A DNA stretch of 64,000 nucleotides, from positions 19,308 through 83,307 of the forward strand of contig NZ_JAQLFL010000009.1 of assembly GCF_028206995.1 (NCBI RefSeq), in the 5' to 3' direction. Both the position numbers and the translations under genes were made by a program. Positions 26,296 to 34,965 of this stretch are shown here, one piece after another. The notes beneath the pieces were generated by a model, which had not been told where the DNA came from, ran no database searches, and worked only from the letters and a program-made list of their open reading frames with translations. The DNA is from Collinsella aerofaciens. Lineage in GTDB: Bacteria; Actinomycetota; Coriobacteriia; Coriobacteriales; Coriobacteriaceae. How positions within the stretch are numbered: the stretch's first letter is position 1; the number at the start of each line of letters is the position of its first letter.

Positions 26296-27459
26296 CTACA
26301 GGGTTTCGATAAAGGCGGCGATGCGGGTCTCGATCTGGCCCATGTCGCCGTTGCTGTAGTCGGTCTCGATCTTCATATACGGAATACCCGCACCCTCGAC
26401 GGCCTCCTGCATGCGTGCGCTCTCAACGTTAAAGGTGTGGCAGGCCTGCAGCACGCTCTCTACCACGCCATCGACATGGTACTTCTCGCACATGGCCAGC
26501 GTGTTTTCCAGACGACCGTCGTTGGGCGTCATGACCGAGCAGTTAATGTCCAGGTAGCGGTCGGCGATGGCGCGCAAGATGTCGGGAGCCTCCGGGTCGA
26601 TCATCATGGCCGCCGTGCGCTCGCCCGAGCAGTCGTCCATGCACACGACCACACCACCGTTGGACTCGATGGTGCGACCGATCTTGTTGATCACGCCGCC
26701 CACCGGGCAGCCGGTGATCAGAATGCGCTTGGCATCCGCCGCAACCGGGCGCTCGCTCGCGTCGTAGGCCTCGCGCAGCTTGACAACCTTTTGCTCCAGC
26801 TGCTGCGTATAGGCCTCGATATCAAAGCTAAACGTACCGGCAAACATGGTGCTCATCAGGTCGACGCCGCTCATGGCCGCCGGCTGGTTGGCCTGCAGCG
26901 CAAACATCTCGAGCTGGGCCGCACGCAAGCGGTTGCGACGACGGACGGCAGCGCGCAGATCATCGTCGGTAATCGCGATGCCGTAGAAGTTCTCGAGCTC
27001 CTCCTTGAGCAGGCGGCACTCCTCGTACCAGCCCTCGCGCTCGTGGGCGCGATCGCGGCTCTGCGGCAGGTGCAGAATGTGCGTGCGCTTGAGCTCGTTG
27101 AGTAGCTCGTACATCTTCTTCTTGCCGTCGCAGGTGGTCTCGCCGATGATCATGTCGCTAAAGTACGTAAACGGGCACTTTTGCGAATAGGCAAAACCAT
27201 ACGTAGACTTGATGAGCGGGCACAGGTTTGCCGGCAGCACCTTCTCGGCCTCGGGAATCACCTCGTCGGACGTGCCGCACAGCGCCACGCTCGCAGCCCC
27301 CGCGGCATCGATAATCTCGAGCGGCGTGTAGCTGCACAGAAAACCGACCAGGCGATTACCCGCCTGCTTATAATCCTTGACGCGAATAAACGCCGCCTTG
27401 CGTTGCTCGTTGAACTCCTCAAACGTGGACGGCAACGGCTGCTCAATATTTTCCGACAT
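26296..27459 (-). CDS. 2-hydroxyacyl-CoA dehydratase / double-cubane-cluster family protein (copy 1)
   Basis: A 387-residue protein of the HgdB/BcrC/FldB family. Cys-bearing blocks include [42 protein letters not shown] and [11 protein letters not shown]. Family members either dehydrate (R)-2-hydroxyacyl-CoA or, as double-cubane proteins, reduce small molecules. The presence of TTCDGKKK and of a single activase fits the YjiM-like branch. ATG at 27459 follows AAGGAG; a longer reading is spurious. It is paralogous to the gene upstream, so the two may form a heterodimer. No CoA-transferase or acyl-CoA dehydrogenase gene is nearby. Confidence 0.85.
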   Translation of the reverse strand: MSENIEQPLPSTFEEFNEQRKAAFIRVKDYKQAGNRLVGFLCSYTPLEIIDAAGAASVALCGTSDEVIPEAEKVLPANLCPLIKSTYGFAYSQKCPFTYFSDMIIGETTCDGKKKMYELLNELKRTHILHLPQSRDRAHEREGWYEECRLLKEELENFYGIAITDDDLRAAVRRRNRLRAAQLEMFALQANQPAAMSGVDLMSTMFAGTFSFDIEAYTQQLEQKVVKLREAYDASERPVAADAKRILITGCPVGGVINKIGRTIESNGGVVVCMDDCSGERTAAMMIDPEAPDILRAIADRYLDINCSVMTPNDGRLENTLAMCEKYHVDGVVESVLQACHTFNVESARMQEAVEGAGIPYMKIETDYSNGDMGQIETRIAAFIETL

Positions 27460-27613
27460 ATAACTCCTTAACAAACCTTTTAACCAACCAAGGAAACGGC
27501 TTTCCCAGGTGCCCGAGGTTGCCGTGAAAGAGGAGCGCCGCGTACTTTGGTATGCAAGCGATGGTTTGAACGGCAAGATCGGGTGCTTGGGGAAGCCGCT
27601 GGACCGGATAGCC

Positions 27614-28897
27614 CTAAATGGTTTCCAAGAAAGCCTCAATCCTGGTTTGCAGTTGGCCTGCATCCTCGCCGGCGTAGTCGGTCGTGATGTGCATAAACGG
27701 GATGCCGGCCTCTTCGGCGGCCTTCTCCACGGCAAACGACTCCATCTCGTAGAGCGTGCAGAACTGCAAGGCCACGTCGACGATGCCGTCGGCATGCAGG
27801 TCCTTGGCCATCTGGACAATGTCCTTCATACGCTGGTCGTTGGGCGTAAAGACGGCGCAGTTGATCTTAAAGTAGCGCTCGGCGATGGCGTCGAGCATCT
27901 CGTCGACCGTCTTACCGGACTCATCGACCAGGTCCTTGTAGTAGCGCGAGCCCGTGCAGGACTCCTCGCCTACCACAACGCCGCCGGCCTTCTCGATGAG
28001 GTTGAACAGCTTCCAGTTGGGCACGGCCATGGGCGTACCGGTGTACAGGATGCGCTTGGTCCCCTTGGGCGCCACGCCCTCGCCGGCCTCGACACGCTGC
28101 TCGCACTCAGCCGCCATATCGTTAATGGCTCCGGTCAGACGCGGCGTGTCATCCATAAAGGCGGCCTGCACGGTCAGCAGGCTATCGAGACCGCTGATGG
28201 GCGCTGGGTCGGCAGCGCGCGTGGCAGCGAGGCGCTGCAGGGCGCGACGCTTCTCATTGACGGCGTGGATGGCGGCCTTCAGACGCTCGGGCGTAATCTT
28301 GACGCCACACTCTTCCTCGATCTTGGCGGCGAGCTTCTTGACCTCGGCCTTCCAGGTCACGAGCGTCGACTCGTCGTGTACGTTGGGAATATCCATGACG
28401 TACATGTTCTTTTGCGTGGCAAAGAACTCGTAGGCTTTCTTCTTGCCATCGCAGGTGTTCTCGCCTACCACCAGGTCGCTCGACTCGATGTAGGGGCAAA
28501 CCTCGCCCAGCTTAAAGCCGGCAAAGCTCTTGATGAGCGGGCAGGTGTTGCGCGGCAGATGCTCCTCGACCTTGTCGGTCGCCCAGTCGGCACCCGAGCA
28601 CAGGCCAACGGGGATGCCATCGCAGGCAAGCACGATCTCCTCGGGCACGTACACACAGAACGAACCGACGATCTTGGTGGCCTCGCCGGCCTCCTTCTTG
28701 TCGAGCATCTCCTTAATACGGCCGCTGTGGATGTTGGTGGCGACAAAATCCAGGTAGGACGTGGACTTGGGACGATTGTTCTGCGTCAGGAACATATCGC
28801 CGTACATCTGGCCCACAGCGCCCAGCAGCATGTCGTGATCGGCAAGATTCATGCCGAGGCTCTCCCACATCGGATGGAAATCGAATTCTTCAGCCAT
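27614..28897 (-). CDS. 2-hydroxyacyl-CoA dehydratase / double-cubane-cluster family protein (copy 2)
   Basis: A 427-residue paralogue of the preceding protein: [66 protein letters not shown], and a final [21 protein letters not shown]. It is about 40 residues longer at the N-terminus. First gene of the Se/double-cubane series; 154 bases, in which I see only a short unstructured stretch, separate it from copy 1. ATG behind GAGAGGGG. Confidence 0.85.
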   Translation of the reverse strand: MAEEFDFHPMWESLGMNLADHDMLLGAVGQMYGDMFLTQNNRPKSTSYLDFVATNIHSGRIKEMLDKKEAGEATKIVGSFCVYVPEEIVLACDGIPVGLCSGADWATDKVEEHLPRNTCPLIKSFAGFKLGEVCPYIESSDLVVGENTCDGKKKAYEFFATQKNMYVMDIPNVHDESTLVTWKAEVKKLAAKIEEECGVKITPERLKAAIHAVNEKRRALQRLAATRAADPAPISGLDSLLTVQAAFMDDTPRLTGAINDMAAECEQRVEAGEGVAPKGTKRILYTGTPMAVPNWKLFNLIEKAGGVVVGEESCTGSRYYKDLVDESGKTVDEMLDAIAERYFKINCAVFTPNDQRMKDIVQMAKDLHADGIVDVALQFCTLYEMESFAVEKAAEEAGIPFMHITTDYAGEDAGQLQTRIEAFLETI

Positions 28898-29291
28898 GAC
28901 GGTTCCCCTCTCGAACCAAATACGGATAACTACGGTATTGCTGCACGGTGGGCGGCGAAAACCCAGCCGTGCCTAAACCCGGAATTTTGGGGAACCTGCT
29001 TTGCAGCTGATTATTTAGTTGTGCGTCGTCTCTCCCGGAGCCGTGAACATACCTGCTCATATGCGGCTCCGAGCCATATACAGGGCGCGCGCCGCAACGC
29101 GACGTGAATTTGTCTTCTGCGGCATCAGCGCGTCCTCCTTTTCTCGTCGAAGGTAACTATATCAACGGTTGTCGTCCAGACGAACACCGCCGACATGCGT
29201 ACGACAGCGTCGGGATGTGAGCATCTCACTGTCTGATAATTAATTATCAGACTGATAAGGTTTAGTCATGTAGAAATCGGCGAACGGCGAA
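28898..29291. promoter_or_regulatory. Control region upstream of the dehydratase-like/Se operon
   Basis: About 390 bases without a gene. A perfect 22-base palindrome, GTCTGATAATTAATTATCAG plus AC, occupies 29231-29252 and is followed by a further TGATAAGG; this is a good operator candidate. A hairpin GGAGCCG / CGGCTCC spans 29037-29070 in the presumed leader. I recognise no riboswitch and no clear -35/-10 pair. Confidence 0.5.
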
Positions 29292-29329
29292 GTGAAAACA
29301 AAGCGGTCGAGGACTACCTCCTCGACCGC
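29292..29329 (-). terminator. Terminator of the modABC operon
   Basis: Stem GCGGTCGAG / CTCGACCGC with a nine-base loop, followed on the minus strand by TTTGTTTTCAC, 12 bases beyond the modC stop. Confidence 0.85.
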
Positions 29330-29341
29330 ATCGCCCCCGCA

Positions 29342-30412
29342 TTATCGGCAAACGAGATGAATCCTGCTTGCATCAAAATGCATGCGCAGAGTCTCACCCG
29401 CCTGCGGCAGCTCTTCCACGGGTACACTCACCTTATTCACCTTCCACTGCAGACGCGTGGGCGCATCAGCACGCGGCACGTCCAGCAGCACCAGCCGCTC
29501 AAAGCGCGAATCGCTCACACGGGCCACGTGCAAATCGTAGCTGTTGCGACCGCGCTCCGCGCGATTGTCAACATGGAAGTAGCTCGCACGAATACCGAGG
29601 TACGTCACGTTATCGGGAACCTCATGGCCCACGTTAAAGGTCATGCCCCAGTCGAGGGCCTCAACTTCTTCGTCGCCGATCTTGCGCGCCCGGCTTGTGT
29701 TCTTGCAGCCCGTCAGGCGCAGTGCCGCCAGCGTCTGCGGACGGCGGACCACGTCCTCGATGGAGCCAATCTCCTCAACATGCCCGTCGTGCATCACGCA
29801 GATGCGCTGGCACAGGCGGCACGCTTCGTCGATGTCGTGGCTCACGTAGAGTACGGTACGGTTGCACACATCGAACAAGTCGAGCATGTTCTGCTCGAGG
29901 GCGCTCTTAAGATAGGAATCGAGTGCGCTCATGGGCTCGTCGAACATAAAGATGCCCGGATTCGCCGCCACCATGCGTGCAAGCGCCACACGTTGCTGCT
30001 GACCGCCCGAGAGTCGCGCGGGATAGCGGTCGGCAAAATCGGCTAGACCGAAAATGCTCAGATAACGCTCGGCGAGTTTTTTACGCGCGGCGGCGTCACC
30101 CGCGTCCTTTACACCGGCGCATACGTTATCGGCCACCGTCATGTTGGGAAACAACTGATAGTTTTGGAACAGCAGGGCGCATTTTCGCTCCTGGGGCGAC
30201 AGGTTGATGCCCGCCGCCGAGTCAAAAAAGGTCACGCCGTTGACAACAATCTTTCCCTCGTCGGGCGTCTCCACACCGGCAATGCAGCGCAAGGTGCAGC
30301 TCTTGCCGCAACCTGAGGCACCGAGCAGCGCCACACGCTCCTCGCCGGCCCCAAGCTGCATGTCGAGCATAAACCCGGGGTATTTCTTTTTGATATCCAG
30401 AACGAGCGACAT
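29342..30412 (-). CDS. modC: Molybdate ABC transporter, ATP-binding subunit
   Basis: A 356-residue ABC ATPase: Walker A GASGCGKSCTLRCIAG, signature LSGGQQQRVALARM, Walker B MFDEPMSALD, then the switch His in LYVSHDIDE. The C-terminal 130 residues form a regulatory extension, likely a molybdate-binding (TOBE-like) domain. It powers molybdate uptake through ModB. Three bases separate it from modB. Confidence 0.88.
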   Translation of the reverse strand: MSLVLDIKKKYPGFMLDMQLGAGEERVALLGASGCGKSCTLRCIAGVETPDEGKIVVNGVTFFDSAAGINLSPQERKCALLFQNYQLFPNMTVADNVCAGVKDAGDAAARKKLAERYLSIFGLADFADRYPARLSGGQQQRVALARMVAANPGIFMFDEPMSALDSYLKSALEQNMLDLFDVCNRTVLYVSHDIDEACRLCQRICVMHDGHVEEIGSIEDVVRRPQTLAALRLTGCKNTSRARKIGDEEVEALDWGMTFNVGHEVPDNVTYLGIRASYFHVDNRAERGRNSYDLHVARVSDSRFERLVLLDVPRADAPTRLQWKVNKVSVPVEELPQAGETLRMHFDASRIHLVCR

Positions 30413-30415
30413 GGC

Positions 30416-31858
30416 CTATCGACCTCCCTGCGGCACCGTATCATCGCGCATGAGCTCGGCCAGCGCCTCGCGATCGATACGCAAGGCATCGCCGCCCGCC
30501 GGGTCGAGCGAATCGCCCTGTCCAGCGAGATCTTTGGCCCGTTTGCGCTCAGCACGGGAAAGGCCCCGCTCGCGATACTTTTGCGAATGCGCGGTGTACA
30601 TGTTGATGAACAGGATGACCAGAAAGCTAAACACGATCACGACGGCGACCCAAAAGAAGGCCACCGACGTGTTGCCGCCCATCCATTCAAAGTAGATGGC
30701 GATGGGAATGGTCTGCGTAATACCGGCGTAGTTGCCCGCAAAGAACAGGGTGCAGCCAAACTCGCCCATCGCGCGGGCAAAGGCGAGCACCGTGCCGGCG
30801 GCAATCGAAGGCCAGCCGAGCGGCATCATGAGCTTGGTAAAGATGCGACGCTCGGACCAGCCCAGCGTGCGCGCCGCATCGAGCATCTGCGTGTCGAGAC
30901 TCTCGAAGGCACCGAGCGCCGTACGGTAGACCAGGGGAAACGACACCACCACGGCAGAGATCACCGCCGCCGGCCACGTAAAGACGATCGAGACGCCGTG
31001 CGCGATAAGCCACTGTCCAACACTGGTCGAGCGACCAAACAGCATAAGCAACAAAAAGCCGCAGACCGTGGGCGGCAGCACCATAGGGATGGTAAAGACC
31101 GAGTCGAGCAGGCCCTTGATGCGGCTCGAGGTACCCATAGTCTTCCACGCGGCAAACAGGCCCAGCGCAAAGGAGATCAGCAGGGCAAGGCCGCTCGTTT
31201 TAATGGACACCCAAAATGGGCGATAGTCGATGTCGCCCAAAAAGGAGGCCAAAGAGGTCAAGGGCCCCTGCTCATCCCGCAACACGACGGACGATGCTTC
31301 TACCATTTGAGCGCTATCAAGCCAACGCGCGCCGCCCTTGGCATCACCCGAGGCTGATGCAATCACCACATAGCGGTCCCCATCCACACCGCGCTCGTCA
31401 AAGCTATAGGTATACCCGCCAGCATCAAACGTTGTTTCCGCCGTGACATACCAAGGAAGATCCACGTCCCCCAGCTGCGCACCTCCCATGCAGTTTGCGC
31501 TGTCGAGCTTGCAGACGAGGGCCTTGAGACCCGATACGCACTCGTTGTCCCGCAGATCCAATCCATACTTCTCGACCGCCTTGGGCGATATCCACACCAC
31601 AACGCGATCGGCAGCAGGCGCCACTACAAGGTCCACGTCCTCGTCAACGGGAAACCTGTAGCCCTCAGGCTGGCCCTCCATGGCACGAGCGGTCCCCTTG
31701 GCCAGCCGCTCAAAACCCTCGATCCCGTAGGAAAGCCCATGAGCGGTCGCAGCAACCTGGGCCCCATCCTCAGCGCCCCCAGCAAACGCAAATCCCGGCA
31801 CCCAGCAAAGCGCGAAGGTCAAAGCACAGGCGACAAGCATGCGGAATCTATTAAGCAC
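30416..31858 (-). CDS. modB: Molybdate ABC transporter permease with extra N-terminal extracytoplasmic domain
   Basis: 480 residues, about twice the usual ModB length. Residues 1-26 look like a signal peptide (MLVACALTFALCWVPGFAFA). Residues 27-215 are a soluble, presumably extracytoplasmic segment with no motif I recognise (DVDLVVAPAADRVVVWISPK, TFDAGGYTYSFDERG). Residues 215-430 are a normal ModB with six helices and the coupling loop DAARTLGWSERRIFTKLMMP. A charged cytoplasmic tail of about 50 residues follows. A GTG at 31858 after GGAG puts the signal peptide at the N-terminus; a GTG overlapping the modA stop is the alternative. Confidence 0.85.
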   Translation of the reverse strand: MLNRFRMLVACALTFALCWVPGFAFAGGAEDGAQVAATAHGLSYGIEGFERLAKGTARAMEGQPEGYRFPVDEDVDLVVAPAADRVVVWISPKAVEKYGLDLRDNECVSGLKALVCKLDSANCMGGAQLGDVDLPWYVTAETTFDAGGYTYSFDERGVDGDRYVVIASASGDAKGGARWLDSAQMVEASSVVLRDEQGPLTSLASFLGDIDYRPFWVSIKTSGLALLISFALGLFAAWKTMGTSSRIKGLLDSVFTIPMVLPPTVCGFLLLMLFGRSTSVGQWLIAHGVSIVFTWPAAVISAVVVSFPLVYRTALGAFESLDTQMLDAARTLGWSERRIFTKLMMPLGWPSIAAGTVLAFARAMGEFGCTLFFAGNYAGITQTIPIAIYFEWMGGNTSVAFFWVAVVIVFSFLVILFINMYTAHSQKYRERGLSRAERKRAKDLAGQGDSLDPAGGDALRIDREALAELMRDDTVPQGGR

Positions 31859-31926
31859 GAAAAGCTCCAAGTGAATACAAGGACGGAGTGAAACACAAAA
31901 CGATGGAATTATCGCGCCAGGCCGCA

Positions 31927-32799
31927 CTACGCGGAAAGCTCAAAGCCGTACTTAGCCCAAATCTTCTGAGCCTTCTTGTTGGTCAGACAGAAGTCGATGA
32001 ACGCCTTGGCTTCGTCGGCATGCTCGGAGCTCTCGGCGACAGCGCCCGGATACACGATGGGCTTGTGCGAGTCCTCGGGACACACGAAGGCCTCCTCGAT
32101 GCCGTCGTAGCGGAAGATATCGGAGCTGTAGACAAATCCAGCCACGCAGTCGCCTGTGGACACATAGGCGGCGGCGGTACCAACTTTATCGGCCAGTGCG
32201 ACCTTGTCGGCAATCTCGGGAGCATACTCACCGTCGTCGCCCTCGGTGCCGGTGTAGAGGCCCACGGAGGCCAGAGCCTGGTTGGCGTACTTTCCGGCGG
32301 GAACGGTCTTGGCGTCGCCGATGGCGATCTTGCCGTCCAGATTCGCGACGCCGGCGATGGCCTCGACCTTGGTATCGGAGCCCTCGGCGCGAATGATCAC
32401 AAGGTCGTTGACGAACATGTCCTCACGCGTGTCGGCGTCGACGAGCTCGGCGGCCTCGGCGTCGTCCATGGTGCCCTTAGAAGCCGTGATGAGCACGTCG
32501 ACGGCGGCACCGGCGCGCATCTGCTCGACAAGGTCGCCAGACGCCTTAAACTGCGTGTCGGCAAAGGTGGTGCCGGTCTGCTCGGTGTAGAGCTCCTGAA
32601 CCTCGGGCAGGGCCTTCTCGAGCGAGTTGGCGGCAAAGACCTGCAGCTCGACAGCTTTCTTGGAAGATGCCTTAGCAGAACCGGCATCGGATCCGGCCGG
32701 CTCGGACGTCTTGCTGCCCGAACAGCCGGCAAGACCAAGGCCGGCAGCGGCGACAGCAGAAAGCGAAACGAATCCGCGGCGAGAAACCATATCGAACAT
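31927..32799 (-). CDS. modA: Molybdate-binding lipoprotein
   Basis: 290 residues. A lipoprotein signal with lipobox LAGC (MFDMVSRRGFVSLSAVAAAG then LGLAGC), a Ser/Ala/Lys linker, and a two-lobed binding protein: LQVFAANSLEKALPEVQELY, DVLITASKGTMDDAEAA, TREDMFVNDLVIIRAEGSD, KTVPAGKYANQALASVGLY. These match ModA. The twin Arg (SRRGF) makes Tat export possible. ATG at 32799 has AAAGGG six bases upstream. First gene of modABC. Confidence 0.92.
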   Translation of the reverse strand: MFDMVSRRGFVSLSAVAAAGLGLAGCSGSKTSEPAGSDAGSAKASSKKAVELQVFAANSLEKALPEVQELYTEQTGTTFADTQFKASGDLVEQMRAGAAVDVLITASKGTMDDAEAAELVDADTREDMFVNDLVIIRAEGSDTKVEAIAGVANLDGKIAIGDAKTVPAGKYANQALASVGLYTGTEGDDGEYAPEIADKVALADKVGTAAAYVSTGDCVAGFVYSSDIFRYDGIEEAFVCPEDSHKPIVYPGAVAESSEHADEAKAFIDFCLTNKKAQKIWAKYGFELSA

Positions 32800-32894
32800 G
32801 TTCAACCCTTTCGAACGCTATGCCCGGGTACCCCACCGCGGGCTTTAATCTGCAATCAGATTATACTTCTGCGCGAATAATGATAGTGAGAAAT

Positions 32895-32912
32895 TATTCT
32901 CGTCAGAGAATA
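32895..32912. promoter_or_regulatory. Palindrome in the modA promoter region
   Basis: TATTCTC-GTCA-GAGAATA, a perfect 7-4-7 inverted repeat about 100 bases upstream of modA in an AT-rich stretch. It may bind a molybdate-responsive or other regulator; it does not match the E. coli ModE consensus as I know it. Confidence 0.4.
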
Positions 32913-32951
32913 TAGTTCCGAATTACTGTGCATCTCGGCGTCGCTTCGGCG

Positions 32952-32989
32952 GAAAACAAAGGCGGAGCAGCCGTTCAGGTCGCCCCGCC
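32952..32989 (-). terminator. Terminator after the MogA/MoaB gene
   Basis: Stem GGCGGAGC / GCCCCGCC (one G-U pair in RNA), followed on the minus strand by TTTGTTTTCC, 14 bases after the stop of the MogA/MoaB gene. Confidence 0.75.
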
Positions 32990-33002
32990 GCAGTTAAACC
33001 GC

Positions 33003-33482
33003 TTAGTTGGTATGTCCGCCGCCAGCTGTCATCTGAGCCGCATGCTCCAGCTGGTCTGCTATGGCCTCCCAGCTTTCGCGGGCGGCCTTCGTAGAACCGG
33101 GAAAGTTTACGACAAGTGTATGACCTCGTTGCATGCAAATAGCGCGCGAGAGCATGGCGCGGCGCGTCTTGGTCATCGAATACGCGCGGATTGCCTCTGC
33201 AATACCCGGCACATCGCGGTCGCAGACGGCACGCGTCGCCTCGGGCGTCACATCTCGCATCGAAAGCCCCGTGCCGCCGCAGGTGAGCACGACATTGGCG
33301 TGGCACTCATCGGCAGCTTCCACAATGGCATCACCGATCTCGCTGACGTCGTCGCGCACGACCACATGCGAGGCGACCGTCCAGCCCTGTGCCTCGATAA
33401 GTTCCTCGAGTGCAGCTCCGGCCTCATCCTGCAAAAGATCGCGTGTGTCCGAGCACGTCACGATCGAAATCTTCAACTCCAT
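33003..33482 (-). CDS. Molybdopterin adenylyltransferase-like protein (MogA/MoaB family)
   Basis: A 159-residue MPT-binding protein: KISIVTCSDTRDLLQDEAGAA, VLTCGGTGLSMRDVTPEATR and VVNFPGSTKAARESWEAI. These are the molybdopterin-binding and adenylylation segments of MogA/MoaB. It activates molybdopterin with ATP before molybdate insertion by MoeA, whose gene lies ten bases upstream in the same operon. An AGGAGG lies before the ATG. MogA and MoaB cannot be told apart safely. Confidence 0.88.
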   Translation of the reverse strand: MELKISIVTCSDTRDLLQDEAGAALEELIEAQGWTVASHVVVRDDVSEIGDAIVEAADECHANVVLTCGGTGLSMRDVTPEATRAVCDRDVPGIAEAIRAYSMTKTRRAMLSRAICMQRGHTLVVNFPGSTKAARESWEAIADQLEHAAQMTAGGGHTN

Positions 33483-33492
33483 AGCGTTCCTC

Positions 33493-34755
33493 CTATAGCG
33501 CCGTTCCCTCGGGCAGGTCGACGCGAACAACGTCCACGGCATCTCCCGCCTTGAGCTCGCACGGTCCTTCGTCAATACGCAACAGGCAGTTCGCACGCTG
33601 CATAGTTCCAAGCAGCGCCGAATTCTGTGTCTTAGCCTCGGTCACCAACAACTCACCGGTCTCGGGGTCGCGCAAAACCGTGGCGCGATCGAAGAAGCGG
33701 CGATGCTGTCGCTTTTTCACGCCGTGCGCGAGCGTCGCCTGCTGCACGGGACGCGTACCCTCGGCAAAGCCGCGCATCTTGCGAATCGCCGGGCGGGCGA
33801 GCATCTCAAAGCCCACATACGCCGCGGCCGGATTGCCTGAAAGCCCCAGGTAGGGCTTACCCCCGAGCAAGCCAAACGTGATGGCCTTGCCCGGACGCAT
33901 CGAGATGCGGTCAAACAGCACCTCGCCCTCGCGCCGGACGAGCGCCGTCACATAGTCGTAATCGCCCGCCGAGGCGCCACCGCTCGTAATGACAAAATCG
34001 CACTCTCGCGTGGCGCGATGTACCAGCTCGGCAATCGCTTGCTCATCATCGGGCGCGATGCCGTAGAACACGGGCTCGGCGCCGGCATCGAGTGCCTCGG
34101 CCATCAGCGCCGAGGAGTTGGAATCGCGAATCTGACCACGCGCCGGTACCTTACTCGGTGCGACCAGTTCCGTGCCCAGCGAGATGATGCCCACACGCGG
34201 GGCAGCGTGCACCTTCACGCTCGCGTATCCGGCGCTCGCCAGCAGACCCGCGCCCGCCGGAGCCACGACCTCGCCGGCGTGCATCACAACATCGCCGGCA
34301 TGGGTCTCCTCGGCAGCAGAGCGAACGTTCTCCCCTACCTTGGCCGGCGCCGAAAAGCGAACGTGCGAGCCCTCGTTGCCGTCACCGTCGAGCACATCGA
34401 CGATCTCGTACTTCACCACGGCATCGGCACCCTCGGGCACCGGCGCGCCTGTCATGATGCGGACCGCCTCGCCCGCACCGATTGCGCCCTCAAACACATG
34501 GCCCGCGGCCTCGTGTCCGATAACGTCGAGCGTCACCGGCGCCTCGCCAGATGTCTGCACCAAGTCCGCCGAGCGCACGGCATATCCGTCCATAGCGCTG
34601 TTGGCAAACGGCGAGATATCGATATCGGCCACCGCGTCCTCGGCCAAGGGAAAACCAGCCGCCTGCCACACGGGAATCTCGACGAGATCGGTCGGAGCAA
34701 CGTGCGACAGGACAATCGACTGTGCGTCCTCCAGTGGAATGAGTTTCTCTGCCAT
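33493..34755 (-). CDS. moeA: Molybdopterin molybdenumtransferase MoeA
   Basis: 420 residues with the MoeA order of domains: SPFANSAMDGYAVRSADL early, RIMTGAPVPEGADAVVKYE, RVGIISLGTELV, TSGGASAGDYDYVTAL, then LGLSGNPAAAYVGFEMLARP and a beta-rich C-terminal domain. It inserts molybdate into adenylylated molybdopterin. First gene of a two-gene operon with the MogA/MoaB protein, adjacent to modABC, thus serving FdhF and the second molybdoenzyme. Confidence 0.94.
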   Translation of the reverse strand: MAEKLIPLEDAQSIVLSHVAPTDLVEIPVWQAAGFPLAEDAVADIDISPFANSAMDGYAVRSADLVQTSGEAPVTLDVIGHEAAGHVFEGAIGAGEAVRIMTGAPVPEGADAVVKYEIVDVLDGDGNEGSHVRFSAPAKVGENVRSAAEETHAGDVVMHAGEVVAPAGAGLLASAGYASVKVHAAPRVGIISLGTELVAPSKVPARGQIRDSNSSALMAEALDAGAEPVFYGIAPDDEQAIAELVHRATRECDFVITSGGASAGDYDYVTALVRREGEVLFDRISMRPGKAITFGLLGGKPYLGLSGNPAAAYVGFEMLARPAIRKMRGFAEGTRPVQQATLAHGVKKRQHRRFFDRATVLRDPETGELLVTEAKTQNSALLGTMQRANCLLRIDEGPCELKAGDAVDVVRVDLPEGTAL

Positions 34756-34930
34756 ATGCACCTCTTAATGCCACGGCGCACAACAGGGGCGCCAATTCTT
34801 TATGCTTGTCTCAGTATAATCCCCCAACGCACGACCGCGACTCGGCCTGTACCCGCAAATACACCTGTCGGTTGCAGGCCGCGAAACAGAATGGAAACCA
34901 ACCCACCGGCTCGTCGCGTTTACCGCGTTT

Positions 34931-34936
34931 TATAAT
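34931..34936 (+). promoter_or_regulatory. -10 box of the ClC-type gene
   Basis: TATAAT lies 29 bases before the ATG. No good -35 is at the right distance. No fluoride riboswitch core is recognisable in the leader. Confidence 0.45.
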
Positions 34937-34965
34937 GCTTGCGTTGCAACCTAAAAGAGGAACGT

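Noticed and set aside
34762..34965. A fluoride or other riboswitch before the ClC gene
   Set aside because: The conserved blocks of the fluoride aptamer are not found; only a -10 box is clear.
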